From Sceloporus undulatus (Eukaryota > Chordata > Lepidosauria > Squamata > Phrynosomatidae), in NCBI RefSeq assembly GCF_019175285.1, contig NC_056527.1:119133552-119197551 (forward strand): DNA of 64,000 nucleotides, written 5' to 3'. Numbering within the stretch: the stretch's first letter is position 1; each line of letters begins with the position of its first letter. Shown here piece by piece: positions 63,115 to 64,000 of the stretch. The position numbers and the translations under genes were made by a program. The notes below the pieces were generated by a model, which saw only the letters and a list, made by a program, of their open reading frames with translations, was not told the DNA's origin and made no database searches.

Positions 63115-64000
63115 GCAATGGCGGGTCCCAAAAGAGACATCTCTGCTCCTTATTCTGGGTCCATCTGGCCTCCATGAATTTGAGAGATCCCCATTAACTT
63201 GTCTAACTCCTCTAAAAAACCATTTATGCTCACAGTCCTCTGAACTTTCTGTGGCAATGAGTTCCCAATGCATGCTAAGTACACACCTTGGAAAGTTACT
63301 TTTAGTTGTAATTTACTTCCTCCTTTCCTAGTAAAAGCATTTGGGAAATAATCTGTAGCCATTTGCTTCTTACCAAATGATTATTTGTTTCATTTCCTCT
63401 TTGATCCTGTTACTTTAAAAAAGCACAAAACAACCTTGGAAGACATTAAACTTGAAAAACTGTGTTGCAAATGTTTAAAGGACCATTTAAAAGTAGTCTT
63501 TAAAAAACCCATCCTAGGTCTCATATCAGGGCAAAGGCAGAACAAAAATAAAATATCAATGTCTATTTAAATGTAAATATATAAATAGTGATAAATAAGT
63601 AAATACGCACATCAGTAAAGCTACTTGTTCTCATGCCTTGCACTGCTTTGGAAAGCTAACATCATTGTGCCCTCACCAAAGAGCTTGCACGCATGTACCA
63701 TTTCCATCTTCTAACTGCTGAATTTGTTCATGTGATTTCAGTCTTATCATTTATTTCTTAACTGGGATCTTTTGATACAGGGCAGGACATCACCACCACC
63801 ACCACCACTATTATTATTCTTCAAATGGTTCTAAATCAATTTAATCTCATGGCAGAATGGGGTTGGACTGGATGGCCCTTGCGGTCTCTTCCAACTCCTT
63901 ATTCTATGATTCTATGATTCATTTTATTCATGCACACTGCCCTGAAACACTGTCTTGAAACACAGGGGCAGCATGTCAATATTTTAAGTCAGCAAGCAAA
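63115..64000. other. CAMTA2 5' intron sequence, no exon found
   Basis: No CG-1 exon was found. At 63150-63360 the minus strand looks like an old CR1/L3-type LINE piece ('tgtggcaatgagttccc'). A CR1 3' tail in plus orientation is at about 63850-63920 ('gggttggactggatggccct', 'tctatgattctatg'). Confidence 0.45.

Noticed and set aside
63150-63362. Host coding exon on the minus strand
   Set aside because: The 70-codon frame reads like decayed LINE 3' sequence and has no splice sites in phase with CAMTA2.

Overview
This is eukaryotic, intron-rich vertebrate DNA, most likely from a squamate reptile (lizard or snake). It carries CR1 LINEs ending in the 'tctatgattctatg' tail, Sauria-type SINEs (tRNA-like head, Bov-B-like tail), a second tRNA-derived SINE, an L2 LINE, a DIRS-type fossil, several families of short TA-flanked transposons, and many microsatellites. 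The species cannot be named from the sequence alone.

Right half (29.5-62.5 kb, minus strand): CAMTA2, the calmodulin-binding transcription activator 2 gene. I placed sixteen coding exons, and their splice phases agree from end to end. They run from the last part of the CG-1 DNA-binding domain (62.3-62.4 kb) through a 1.2-kb exon, the TIG domain, ankyrin repeats, a conserved 21-base microexon and the IQ motifs to the stop at 30.6 kb. The first exons and the promoter lie beyond 64 kb. The 3' untranslated region probably ends near 29.5 kb, after an ATTAAA signal.

Middle (16.8-24.2 kb, perhaps to 27.3 kb, minus strand): a second multi-exon gene in the same orientation as CAMTA2. Six exons join in frame and end in a stop at 16.76 kb. 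I do not recognise the product. Further left, two plus-strand exon candidates (12.3 and 14.3 kb) may belong to a third gene, separated by an L2 insertion.

Left end (0-11 kb): a CR1 copy running off the window, repeats with ribozyme-like motifs, and one broken DIRS-family retroelement (about 4.2-10.6 kb) with inverted ends, followed directly by a TA-flanked palindromic short transposon.

Structure not explained by genes includes a nearly perfect 140-bp-armed inverted repeat in a CAMTA2 intron (51.3-51.7 kb), an 88-bp tandem repeat containing CTGATGA and GAAA boxes, a five-copy 32-bp repeat carrying AAGATGGC-type boxes, a TC microsatellite that forms the pyrimidine tract of a CAMTA2 exon, and a short transposon nested in a SINE that reveals its own ends and target duplication. 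No virus-defence or other novel multi-gene system is visible.
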